Source: a halophilic archaeon (GTDB taxonomy: Archaea > Halobacteriota > Halobacteria > Halobacteriales > Haladaptataceae). Taken from it: DNA of 64,000 nucleotides. Under the pieces are notes generated by a model. That model had not been told where the DNA came from. It saw nothing but the letters and a program-made list of their open reading frames with translations, and searched no databases. The position numbers and the translations under genes are program-made. Below, in pieces: positions 25,102 through 32,824 of this stretch (position 1 is its first letter; every line of letters begins with the position of its first letter). The stretch is taken from positions 806,001 to 870,000 of the forward strand of contig QNGA01000001.1 in NCBI GenBank assembly GCA_003298465.1. The letters run 5' to 3'.

Positions 25102-26857
25102 CGACCGCGACACCTCCCGAGACGTCGGCGTCGGCCTGTTGCATGATAGAGCGCAGGCGGTCGCCGTCCGTGCGGCGGCTCCAGCCGTAGAACCGCTCGC
25201 CGTCGCGGCGTTCCTCCGCGTACGATTCGAACAGGCGTTCGAGCGCGGGGATGACCGCGTCGGCCGGCACCGCCGTCTCGACCCAGTCGATGAAGGCGTT
25301 GTCCGCGCCGAGGCTCCCACCGAGGCCGACGTCCATGCCCTCGACGATGCTGTCGTCGCCCGCTCCGTCGACCGGCTCGTCGACCTCCGACTCGAACCGC
25401 TCCGTCCCCTCGTCATCGACGTTCGCCTTCGCCTCGTCGTCGCCGAGCACCTTGACGGTCTCGCCGCGGAAGCCGATGTCGGCTATCTGGGGCTGGGCGC
25501 ACGACGCCGAGCAGCCGCTCATGTGCATCCGCACGACGTCGAGGTCGTCGGGCGTGTCGATGCGCTCGTCGAGTTCGCGCGCCCACCGCTTGGTGCGGTT
25601 CTTGGTCTCGATGATGCCGTAGTTGCAGAACTCGCTGCCCGTGCAGCCGACGGCGCCGCGGGCGAACGGTCCGGGGTCCGGCTGGTAGTCGGCGGCGAAC
25701 GCCTCGTTCACCAGGTCCTCGACGTTCTCCTCCGGAACGTGCGTGACGAGGAAGTTCTGGTCCGTCGCGAGGCGGACGGTGCTGTCCTCGGTGCCGTACT
25801 CCCGCGCGGCCCGCGCGGCCTCCGCGAACTCGTCGCCGCCGATGCGCCCGGAGACCACGTTGAAGCCGACGTACTTGAGACCGTCCTGCTTCTGGTCGTG
25901 GACGCCGACGTGGTCGCCGACGTACCCCTCCGTGAGGTCGGTTCCCCGCGACAGGAGGTCGACCTCGCACCGGTCGCGGACCGCCTCCTCGAACGCGTCG
26001 GCCCCCATCTGCTCGACGAGGTAGCGCATCCGGCAGACGCCCCGGTTGTTGCGGTCGCCGAGTTCCTTGAACGTCTGGGCGACCGCGCGGGTAAACTCGA
26101 CGGCGTCCTCCGGGCGGACGAACACGTCGAGGTCGGACGCCATCCGCGGGCCGTCGGAGAGGCCGCCGCCGACGCGGGCGTGGAACCCGTAGTACCACTC
26201 GTCCCCGATCTCCTTCTTCGCCGGCGTCATGCCCACGTCGTTGATCTGCGACTGGGCGCAGTCGTGGCGACACCCCGTGATGGTCATCTTGAACTTCCGC
26301 GGGAGGTTGGCGTACTCGCGGTTCTCGGTGAAGAACTCCGAGACGGCGTCCACTACGGGCTGGGCGTCGAAGCACTCGTGGTCCGTCAGGCCCGCGGCGG
26401 GACACCCGAGCACGTTCCGCGCCGAGTCGCCACACCCCTGAACGGTGGTGAGACCCACGTCGTCGTAGCGCCGCCAGAGTTCGGGGACGTCCTCCAGTTC
26501 GATCCAGTGCATCTGGACGTCCTGGCGGGTGGTGATGTCCATGTACGCGTCCCCGAACAGCGGGTTCTGTGCATCGCCGCCGTGCTCCTCGGGCGCCCGC
26601 GCCAGGTCGTCGGCCACCTCGCCGACGGTCTCGGCCTGCGCCGGCGTCAGGCGGCCGCCCGGCACCTTCGTCCGGACCATGAAGTACCCCCGCTGCTTCT
26701 GGGTGTACATGCCCGCCCACTTGAGACGCTCCCACTCGCCGTCGCCCGCTCGCTCCTCTATCTCGTCGAACGAGAGGTCCTCCTCGGCGTACCGACGGAC
26801 GTCCTCGACGACGTCGAGCGGGTGCTTGTTCTGTTTCCACTCCTCGACCGTGTTCAC
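25094..26857 (-). CDS. Siroheme nitrite/sulfite reductase (NirA/Sir type)
   Basis: 587 residues from a GTG start preceded by GGGAGGGAAGG, a good ribosome site. Two tandem ferredoxin-like plus reductase halves are visible. The siroheme-[4Fe-4S] ligands are C405 and C411 in GCTGSEFCNYG and C449 and C453 in MSGCSASCAQPQ. QGCGDSARNVLGCPAAG and LPRKFKMTITGCRHDCAQSQ mark the first half. These enzymes make six-electron reductions of nitrite to ammonia or sulfite to sulfide; sequence alone does not separate them. The overlap with the F420-hydrogenase-like gene suggests that partner is the electron donor. No nitrate reductase gene is in the window. Confidence 0.9.
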   Translation of the reverse strand: MNTVEEWKQNKHPLDVVEDVRRYAEEDLSFDEIEERAGDGEWERLKWAGMYTQKQRGYFMVRTKVPGGRLTPAQAETVGEVADDLARAPEEHGGDAQNPLFGDAYMDITTRQDVQMHWIELEDVPELWRRYDDVGLTTVQGCGDSARNVLGCPAAGLTDHECFDAQPVVDAVSEFFTENREYANLPRKFKMTITGCRHDCAQSQINDVGMTPAKKEIGDEWYYGFHARVGGGLSDGPRMASDLDVFVRPEDAVEFTRAVAQTFKELGDRNNRGVCRMRYLVEQMGADAFEEAVRDRCEVDLLSRGTDLTEGYVGDHVGVHDQKQDGLKYVGFNVVSGRIGGDEFAEAARAAREYGTEDSTVRLATDQNFLVTHVPEENVEDLVNEAFAADYQPDPGPFARGAVGCTGSEFCNYGIIETKNRTKRWARELDERIDTPDDLDVVRMHMSGCSASCAQPQIADIGFRGETVKVLGDDEAKANVDDEGTERFESEVDEPVDGAGDDSIVEGMDVGLGGSLGADNAFIDWVETAVPADAVIPALERLFESYAEERRDGERFYGWSRRTDGDRLRSIMQQADADVSGGVAVDD

Positions 26858-27249
26858 TGGCCTTCCCTCCCGTTGCGTTCCCCTCGCGCGTCGCTGTCTC
26901 GGCGGTGATGGCTCACGTCCACGTACACGGCGAGCACGCCTTTGGAAGCCCGCCTCTCCGCATCTCTTGTCGCCTCTCGCCGGTAGAGGCAGGAACCGTC
27001 GTACCCTACGACGACGCGAGTGACGACCGGACGCCGGTAGACGCCCGCTCCGGTTTCGGCTCCACCGTGCGGGACGTTCACAACCGACTCGCGACCGCAC
27101 ACGGTACCGGTCACACTCTCCGCTTCTCGCTCCGGCGGAACGTACCACCGGCGGACGGACCGTCCGGCGAGGGTCGTGCGGAGGAGCGTCCGCGGTCGCG
27201 AGCGGTCCCGGCGGACGGCCTTCCGCGGGCGGCGCGGTCGACTCCCCCG
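26858..27249. other. Intergenic region before the siroheme reductase operon
   Basis: 392 bases between two genes on the minus strand. A small frame (26854-27114, minus strand) overlaps the GTG of the reductase but its codons are irregular and arginine-rich, so I do not call it. I saw no convincing TATA box; the reductase operon promoter must lie here by position. Confidence 0.4.
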
Positions 27250-28359
27250 CTACTCCGGTCCGGTCGCTTCCCGGATCTCCGCCACGGTGGCGGGCGTCTT
27301 GAACGTCGTCCCGCCGTAGTGGGTCCGCGACGCGTCGAAGCCGGCGTCCCGGAGTCGCTCCAGGAACTCGTCCATGCCGGACGCCTCCCGGGTCCACTCC
27401 TTGCAGAGGCGGTGCTGGTCGTAGTGGGTCGGCTCGTGGAGTTCGGCCTCCAGCGTCGTCAGCAGTTTCCGCGCGCGCTTCGCCGTTCCCATGTCGTCGG
27501 TGACCCCCTCGCGGACGCTCGCGACGAAGTCGGCGTCGTGGGCCGGGCCGAGCCACACGGGGCCGGCGGTGACCAGGCGGTCGCTCTCGCAGGCCGGACA
27601 CGACGCGGGCGGGTTCGCTATCAGCCCCCGGTCGTACTCGCGGTGGAGGCAGTCCTCGCAGTGGTAGACGTGGCCGAGTTCGTCGACGGCGGCGTTCGCG
27701 TCGGTCGCGCTGTGGTCGAGTTCGAGGTACGTCCGGACGTAGTGGTTCGTCGCGTGGGTGAGCAGGGGCGCGACGCCGACGTCGTAGCGCGCCGCGGTCC
27801 TGGCCATCGCCGACAGCAGGATTCGCACGCCCATCTCGGCGTGGTAGTCGGTGTTGCGCGGGACGGCACCGTACTTCCGGACGCCGCTGTGGAAGTGTGC
27901 GCCGCAGAGCGGTGCGGTGTCGGTCGCGGTGACGCAGACCAGGTCGCGGGTGTTGGCGAACGCGGCGTCGGCGAACGGCACCGGCGTCCCGAAGGGGTCG
28001 ACGTCGACCACGTCGAAGACGGACTCGTGCATGAGGGCGTTGGCGTTCCTGTGGGCGACCTCGCCGTCGAGGTCGTTGCGGGCGAGGTTCTCCCGACACA
28101 GTTCGACGGCGTCGTCGTCGATGTCGGCGCAGGTGACGTCCCAGCCCTCGGCCGCGGCCCGCACGCCGCGAACGCCGGAGGCGGCCATCGCGTCGAGATA
28201 CGTCTCCGCGCGCGGTTCGCGGTCCTCGTAGGCCCGGAGCACCGCGACGGTCACGTCCCGGTTCAGTTCCTGGACGGGATTGAAGAACACCTCGTCGCCG
28301 ATGCCCTCGCCCTCCTGTTCGGGGACCTCGACTTCGACTCCTCCCTCGCGGACGTTCAT
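27250..28359 (-). CDS. trm1: tRNA (guanine26-N2)-dimethyltransferase Trm1
   Basis: 369 residues. SAM-binding motifs are visible as [16 protein letters not shown] (motif I), [14 protein letters not shown] and the catalytic motif [16 protein letters not shown]. The C-terminal half has a zinc-binding cluster, [11 protein letters not shown] then SCPACESD, and the conserved [10 protein letters not shown]. Trm1 methylates G26 of many tRNAs in archaea. The start [15 protein letters not shown] is preceded by a minus-strand CCCTTTTCGC at about 28382-28391, a weak TATA-like element. Confidence 0.96.
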   Translation of the reverse strand: MNVREGGVEVEVPEQEGEGIGDEVFFNPVQELNRDVTVAVLRAYEDREPRAETYLDAMAASGVRGVRAAAEGWDVTCADIDDDAVELCRENLARNDLDGEVAHRNANALMHESVFDVVDVDPFGTPVPFADAAFANTRDLVCVTATDTAPLCGAHFHSGVRKYGAVPRNTDYHAEMGVRILLSAMARTAARYDVGVAPLLTHATNHYVRTYLELDHSATDANAAVDELGHVYHCEDCLHREYDRGLIANPPASCPACESDRLVTAGPVWLGPAHDADFVASVREGVTDDMGTAKRARKLLTTLEAELHEPTHYDQHRLCKEWTREASGMDEFLERLRDAGFDASRTHYGGTTFKTPATVAEIREATGPE

Positions 28360-28583
28360 GGTCGAGATTCGACGGTCCGGCGCGAAAAGGGATGGGATTC
28401 CGTCTCCGCGCGGGCGTCACCGGGCGGTCGCCGGGCCGCCTCTCGACGGTCACCTCGCCCCCGGACGACCCGAACCGCGATGTGCCGACCGGAACGCGTA
28501 TGTCGCATCCGTTCGAACGGCCCGGTCGTGCTCCCGGTGCTCTCCCAGCGTCACGCCCGCGAACGCCACGAGGAGGTTCCAGC

Positions 28584-28928
28584 GTGAACGCCGTCGAGGA
28601 GTGGCAGGCGTCCCTCGAAGACGACGGGGAACTGACGCCCGACGTCACGGAACGCCTCCTCGCGGTCCACGGCACCCGGGGTCGACGAGCCATCGAGGCG
28701 GTCACCGAACGACGGGTCAAGGAGTACCGGGACTTCGTCGTCGTCGTCGGCTACGAGGACGAGTACGTCGTCGAGGACGGCTGTACCTGCAAGGACAGCG
28801 AGTACAACATCGACCCGGACGACCCCGAGTCGCTGTGCTGGCACGTCCTCGCGTACGAGATCGCCCGGCGCGTCGACGCGATGGACCACCACGACATGTG
28901 GTACTCCGATGTGCGCGATTTCCTGTAG
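28584..28928 (+). CDS. SWIM-type zinc-finger protein
   Basis: 114 residues from a GTG with GGAGG 8-13 bases upstream (a leadered, Shine-Dalgarno start, which decides against the ATG at 28392). The C-terminal half carries a SWIM-like motif: C-T-C in DGCTCKDSEY, then a cysteine and histidine in SLCWHVLAYEIARR, giving CxC...CxH. SWIM domains bind DNA or proteins; in haloarchaea this small version is common and uncharacterised. Convergent with hisH. Confidence 0.75.
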   Translation: MNAVEEWQASLEDDGELTPDVTERLLAVHGTRGRRAIEAVTERRVKEYRDFVVVVGYEDEYVVEDGCTCKDSEYNIDPDDPESLCWHVLAYEIARRVDAMDHHDMWYSDVRDFL

Positions 28929-28946
28929 GCGTCGCCCCGGACGACC

Positions 28947-29609
28947 CTACCGCTCCCGGCAGACGTCGGTGAAGTTGCGGAGTATCTGCAGCCCCGTCTC
29001 GCCGCTCTTCTCGGGGTGGAACTGCGTTCCGAACACGTTGCCGGCCTCGTTCGCGACGACCGCGGGGAAGGTCCCCTCGTAGTCGGTCGTCGCCACGACC
29101 GCGTCGTCGTCCTCGGGGACCGCGTAGTAGGAGTGGACGAAGTAGGCGTACCCGTCGTCCACGCCGTCGACGATGGGGTGGTCGCGTTCCACCGAGAGCC
29201 GGTTCCAGCCCATGTGCGGCACCTTCTTTCCACCGGAGAACCGGCGGTTCGTCCCCGGAATCAGGTCGAGTCCGCGGACGTCGCCCTCCCCGGTTCGTTC
29301 GGACTCCTCGCTCGACGTCAACAGCATCTGCATCCCGAGGCAGATGCCGAACACCGGCGTCCCGCGCTCGGCGGCGTCGACGAGAGCGTCGCGGTACGGC
29401 CCCGCGTTCTCGACGCCCTCGCGGAACGCGCCGACGCCCGGCAGGACGACGCCGTCCGCGGCGTCGAACGCGTCCGGGTCGTCCGATATCTCGACGTCCG
29501 CTCCCGCGCGTTCGAGGCCGCGCGAGACGCTCCGGAGGTTCCCGAGCCCGTAGTCGACGACGATGACCGACGCGCTCTCGGCCGCCCGTCGCTGAGAACT
29601 GGCGCTCAT
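28947..29609 (-). CDS. hisH: Imidazole glycerol phosphate synthase glutaminase subunit
   Basis: 220 residues, class I glutamine amidotransferase. Nucleophile elbow FGICLGMQ with the catalytic cysteine, VVLPGVGAF at the oxyanion region, and the histidine-glutamate pair in FGTQFHPEKSG are all present. It supplies ammonia to HisF in histidine synthesis. The start MSASSQRRAAESASVIVVDYGLGN adds a 14-residue tail before the conserved VIVVDYG; this tail may be real or the start may be later. hisF is not in the window, as is usual for the scattered haloarchaeal his genes. Confidence 0.93.
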   Translation of the reverse strand: MSASSQRRAAESASVIVVDYGLGNLRSVSRGLERAGADVEISDDPDAFDAADGVVLPGVGAFREGVENAGPYRDALVDAAERGTPVFGICLGMQMLLTSSEESERTGEGDVRGLDLIPGTNRRFSGGKKVPHMGWNRLSVERDHPIVDGVDDGYAYFVHSYYAVPEDDDAVVATTDYEGTFPAVVANEAGNVFGTQFHPEKSGETGLQILRNFTDVCRER

Positions 29610-29856
29610 GTGTGAACGAAGTGGCCCTGCAGGCAAGTTCCTTTCCGTTCCGGCAGCGGTCCCGGGCGGTCCTCGTCGTCGCATCCGTCCGTCCACCGTG
29701 CTCGTCCTCGACCGATAACAGTGGAGAAGTAAGGAAAATGAAACCATTCTGACTGGCGATACTCTGCTGTAGAGGTTCCCTATGTCCCGTTCTATCGCAC
29801 TCGAAATCCACCCTCTGGGAAAGCATAAGAGAATCTATATAGTAAGAATAGGAAGA

Positions 29857-29862
29857 TTTATC
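29857..29862 (+). promoter_or_regulatory. TATA-like box before the PhnDCE operon
   Basis: The segment 29725-29894 is unusually AT-rich for this genome. TTTATC at 29857-29862 lies 33-38 bases before the phnD ATG and a second box, CTATATAG, lies at about 29834-29841. The AT-rich block suggests a regulated promoter. The remaining DNA from 29610 holds no gene that I can see. Confidence 0.45.
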
Positions 29863-29894
29863 GGGTAAGTGGCGAACGGACAACATGATTCAGA

Positions 29895-30914
29895 ATGGTC
29901 AACCGACGTACCTTCCTGAAGTCCGCGGGCGCAGCAGGTGCACTGGGACTGGCAGGCTGTACTTCGAACGACGGTAGTTCGGATGGAACGACCACCGACA
30001 CGACGAACGGCAGTCCGGGGACGGGCACCGGGACGACGACGAAGAGCGGCTCCGACGGCACGGTCAACTTCATCCTCACGCCCGCCGAGTCCAGCGTGAA
30101 CGTCAAGAAGCAGTACGCCGGCGTGATCAAGCACATCGAGGAGGCGGCGGGCGTCACGGTGAACGCGAGGAAGGCGGCGAACTACCCGGCCGTCTTCCAG
30201 GCGCTGAAATCTGGCCGGGCGGACATCGCCGACGCCTCGCCCACGCTCGCCGTCGTCGGTGCCGACAAGGGAGTCACCGACGTCATCGGCATCCGCGTCG
30301 CCTACGGTGCGGCGAAGTACTTCTCGCTGCTCACGGCCCCGGCGGACAGTTCCATCGGTGACCTCTCGGACCTGAACGGCGAGACGGTCGCGTTCGCGGA
30401 CAGGGTGTCGACCAGCGGTTCGCTGTTCCCGCTGTACATGCTCAAGCAGGCCGGTCTCGACATCGGCCAGGCCCCCGAGGGCGAGCCGAAGGACTTCGAG
30501 GGTATCTGGAGCAACCACGACAACGCGAAGAAGGCCATGATAAACCGCCCGGACGTCGCCGCCGCCGGTACCGGCGCGTTCGCGACGATGGGCAACGTGC
30601 CGAAAGACCAGTTCCCCCAGCGGGTGAAAGACATCGCGGCCGGCTTCGACGACGCGGGCACCGAGGACCCGAAACTCGACCTGTTGAAGGCGTCCCAGCC
30701 GATTCCGCGCGCTCCCATCCTCGCGCGCTCGAACTGGAGTTCGTCCAAGCGCAGCGACGTCGAGCAGGCGTTGCTCGACGCCAAGAAGGAAGACTTCAAG
30801 CGCAGCGAGGCCGAGGAAGAACTCTGGTTCACCGGCCTCGAGAAGGGCGACGCCAGCGACTACGAGCCGGTTCGGAAGGTCAAGGAGAATCTCGGTCTGG
30901 AGTTCGGCAACTAA
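29895..30914 (+). CDS. phnD: Phosphonate/phosphate-type ABC substrate-binding lipoprotein PhnD
   Basis: 339 residues. Tat lipoprotein signal MVNRRTFLKSAGAAGALGLAGC split at its cysteine 22, then a threonine/glycine-rich linker (about 25-52). The mature domain begins VNFILTPAESSVNVKKQY and follows the PhnD/SsuA fold: GVTVNARKAANYPAVFQAL, GRADIADASPTLAVV, DLNGETVAFADRVSTSGSLFP and WSNHDNAKKAMINR. It heads a PhnD-PhnC-PhnE operon. No C-P lyase genes are nearby, so the ligand may be phosphonate, phosphite, phosphate or another oxyanion. Confidence 0.92.
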   Translation: MVNRRTFLKSAGAAGALGLAGCTSNDGSSDGTTTDTTNGSPGTGTGTTTKSGSDGTVNFILTPAESSVNVKKQYAGVIKHIEEAAGVTVNARKAANYPAVFQALKSGRADIADASPTLAVVGADKGVTDVIGIRVAYGAAKYFSLLTAPADSSIGDLSDLNGETVAFADRVSTSGSLFPLYMLKQAGLDIGQAPEGEPKDFEGIWSNHDNAKKAMINRPDVAAAGTGAFATMGNVPKDQFPQRVKDIAAGFDDAGTEDPKLDLLKASQPIPRAPILARSNWSSSKRSDVEQALLDAKKEDFKRSEAEEELWFTGLEKGDASDYEPVRKVKENLGLEFGN

Positions 30915-30935
30915 CCGTCCGAAACCTTTCGTGTC

Positions 30936-30944
30936 GTTTTAATA
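30936..30944 (+). promoter_or_regulatory. Possible internal TATA box before phnC
   Basis: GTTTTAATA in the 92-base phnD-phnC gap would allow separate expression of the ATPase and permease genes, with a leader of roughly 40 bases. Confidence 0.3.
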
Positions 30945-31006
30945 GTGTAATTCTGTAGGGGAGTACGGATCGCGGCGAGGCGGCTCGTCGACGACCGATA
31001 CGAACA

Positions 31007-31759
31007 ATGAGCACTATAACAGTAGAGAATCTGAGCAAATCGTACGGAGACGTACAGGCGCTGAAGGACGTCTCGTTCGAGATACCGGACGGGGAGTTCG
31101 TCGTCATCCTCGGCGAGTCGGGGGCCGGAAAGTCCACCCTTCTCCGCTGTCTGAACGGACTGACACGGCCGACGAGCGGCACCGTCGAAATCGACGGCGA
31201 GGAGATTCGGGGACCGCGCGACGACGTCGCGATGATCTTCCAGCAGCACTACATCATCGGCCAGTTGAGCGCGTACGCCAACGCGCTGACGGGGTCGCTG
31301 AATCGAACGTCGTTCCTCCGCAGCGTCTTCCAGTGGAACGACCGCGAGGACAAACTCGAAGCACTCCGCGCGCTCGACACGGTCGGCCTCCTCGCGGAGG
31401 CCCACCAGCAGACGAGCAACATGAGCGGCGGCCAGCAACAACGGGTCGGCATCGCGCGAGCGCTCGTCCAGAAGCCGACGCTGCTGCTCGCCGACGAACC
31501 GGTCGCCAGCCTCGACCCGGCGAGCGCCGAGTCCGTGATGGGGTACGTCCGCGACGCGGCGGACGAACGCGAACTCACCACGCTCGCCAGCCTCCACCAG
31601 GTCAACCTCGCCCGCGAGTTCGGCGAGCGGTTCATCGGCATGAAGGAGGGTAGAGTCGTGTTCGACGGGTACAAGGACGACCTCTCCATCGACGTCATCG
31701 ACACCATCTACGGCGACATCCAGACGGACGCCATCCGAAACCAGGAGGCGAACGCATGA
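31007..31759 (+). CDS. phnC: Phosphonate ABC transporter ATP-binding protein PhnC
   Basis: 250 residues. Walker A GESGAGKST, Q-loop MIFQQHYIIGQLSAY, signature [15 protein letters not shown], Walker B LLLADEPVASLDP and an H-region ASLHQVNLA that is typical of PhnC (H-Q instead of the common H-D). Overlaps phnE by four bases (ATGA). Confidence 0.94.
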   Translation: MSTITVENLSKSYGDVQALKDVSFEIPDGEFVVILGESGAGKSTLLRCLNGLTRPTSGTVEIDGEEIRGPRDDVAMIFQQHYIIGQLSAYANALTGSLNRTSFLRSVFQWNDREDKLEALRALDTVGLLAEAHQQTSNMSGGQQQRVGIARALVQKPTLLLADEPVASLDPASAESVMGYVRDAADERELTTLASLHQVNLAREFGERFIGMKEGRVVFDGYKDDLSIDVIDTIYGDIQTDAIRNQEANA

Positions 31760-32769
31760 GCGCCGAACGAGGGCTCGTCGAGCGACTCCGGGCGTACTTC
31801 GGCATCGGCTACGCCGGCACCGACGAGGTCGAACACCGCCTCACGGAGCTCAAGCGGTCGAAGACGGTGAGTCGCCTGTTCTGGCTCGTCGGGGTCGCGC
31901 TGTTCGGCTACCTGTTCTCGTTCACGCTCGGCCAGGTCGGCTTCTCCGTCGCCGAACTGGTGAAGTACTGGCCCGCGTTCAGGGAGGCGCTCGGCGAGTT
32001 CGTCCCGACGACGACGTACAACGGCGTCCCGTTCGTCGACTTCGGGGCGTACTGGCAGTTCATCACCGTCGAGCAACCGAAGAACGGGTCGACGTTCGTC
32101 GACGCCGCCATCACCACGTTCTCCATCGGGTTCGCCGGCACGGTGCTCGGTATCCCCGGAGCGCTGCTGTTCGGCGTGCTCGGCAGCGAACGCGTGACGC
32201 CGTTCCCGTTCAACTTCGTCTTCCGGGGGACGATGAGCACCATCCGGTCCATCCCCGCGCTCGTCTGGGCGCTCATCTACATCCCGCTCGGCGGTCTCTC
32301 GCCGTTCACGGCCACGCTGGCCATCGGAACCGACACCGTCGGCAATCTCGGTCGGCTGTTCACCGACGCGCTCGAAGAGGTCGAGGACGGCCCCATCGAG
32401 GCCATCGAGAGCACGGGTGCGAACCGGGTCCAGACCATCGTGTTCGGGATGCTCAGTCAGGTGTTCACGCCGTTCATCGCGTGGACGATGTACATCCTGG
32501 AGATCAACGTCCGTATCGCGGTGACGATGGGTCTCATCGGCGCCGGCGGTCTCGGGAGCATCCTCCAGACCCAGCAGGGACTGTTCGCGTACACGAACAT
32601 GATGGCGACCATCATCGTCATCTTCCTGCTCGTCGTGAGCGTGGAGATGGTCAGCCAGCGCACGCGGTCGTACCTCCGGGGCGACACCGAGGACCGCGGA
32701 ATCGTCCGACACCTGATGGACCTCGTTCGCGGCTTCCCCGAGCGGATGTCCGAGTCGCTGAGCCGGTAG
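31756..32769 (+). CDS. phnE: Phosphonate ABC transporter permease PhnE
   Basis: 337 residues with about six membrane helices. The EAA loop AIESTGANRVQTIVFGMLSQV and the FRGTMSTIRSIPALVWALI helix are diagnostic for PhnE. The N-terminal 40 residues form a cytosolic helix. Homodimeric channel partner of PhnC and PhnD. It ends 55 bases before the receptor-pseudokinase gene, which has its own promoter. Confidence 0.93.
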   Translation: MSAERGLVERLRAYFGIGYAGTDEVEHRLTELKRSKTVSRLFWLVGVALFGYLFSFTLGQVGFSVAELVKYWPAFREALGEFVPTTTYNGVPFVDFGAYWQFITVEQPKNGSTFVDAAITTFSIGFAGTVLGIPGALLFGVLGSERVTPFPFNFVFRGTMSTIRSIPALVWALIYIPLGGLSPFTATLAIGTDTVGNLGRLFTDALEEVEDGPIEAIESTGANRVQTIVFGMLSQVFTPFIAWTMYILEINVRIAVTMGLIGAGGLGSILQTQQGLFAYTNMMATIIVIFLLVVSVEMVSQRTRSYLRGDTEDRGIVRHLMDLVRGFPERMSESLSR

Positions 32770-32794
32770 CCGGCTCCATTCCTGCGTGAGTAAA

Positions 32795-32803
32795 TATAAA
32801 TAA
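32795..32803 (+). promoter_or_regulatory. TATA box of the receptor-pseudokinase gene
   Basis: TATAAATAA, the first T 30 bases before the ATG at 32825, giving a leaderless transcript. The identical 9-mer with nearly the same spacing precedes the remnant at 1386-1508. Confidence 0.65.
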
Positions 32804-32824
32804 TTACTCTGAAATCGTACTGAC

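Noticed and set aside
26854..27114. Small minus-strand gene overlapping the siroheme reductase start
   Set aside because: Irregular third-position use, arginine-rich, no family features; the overlap with the GTG may be chance.
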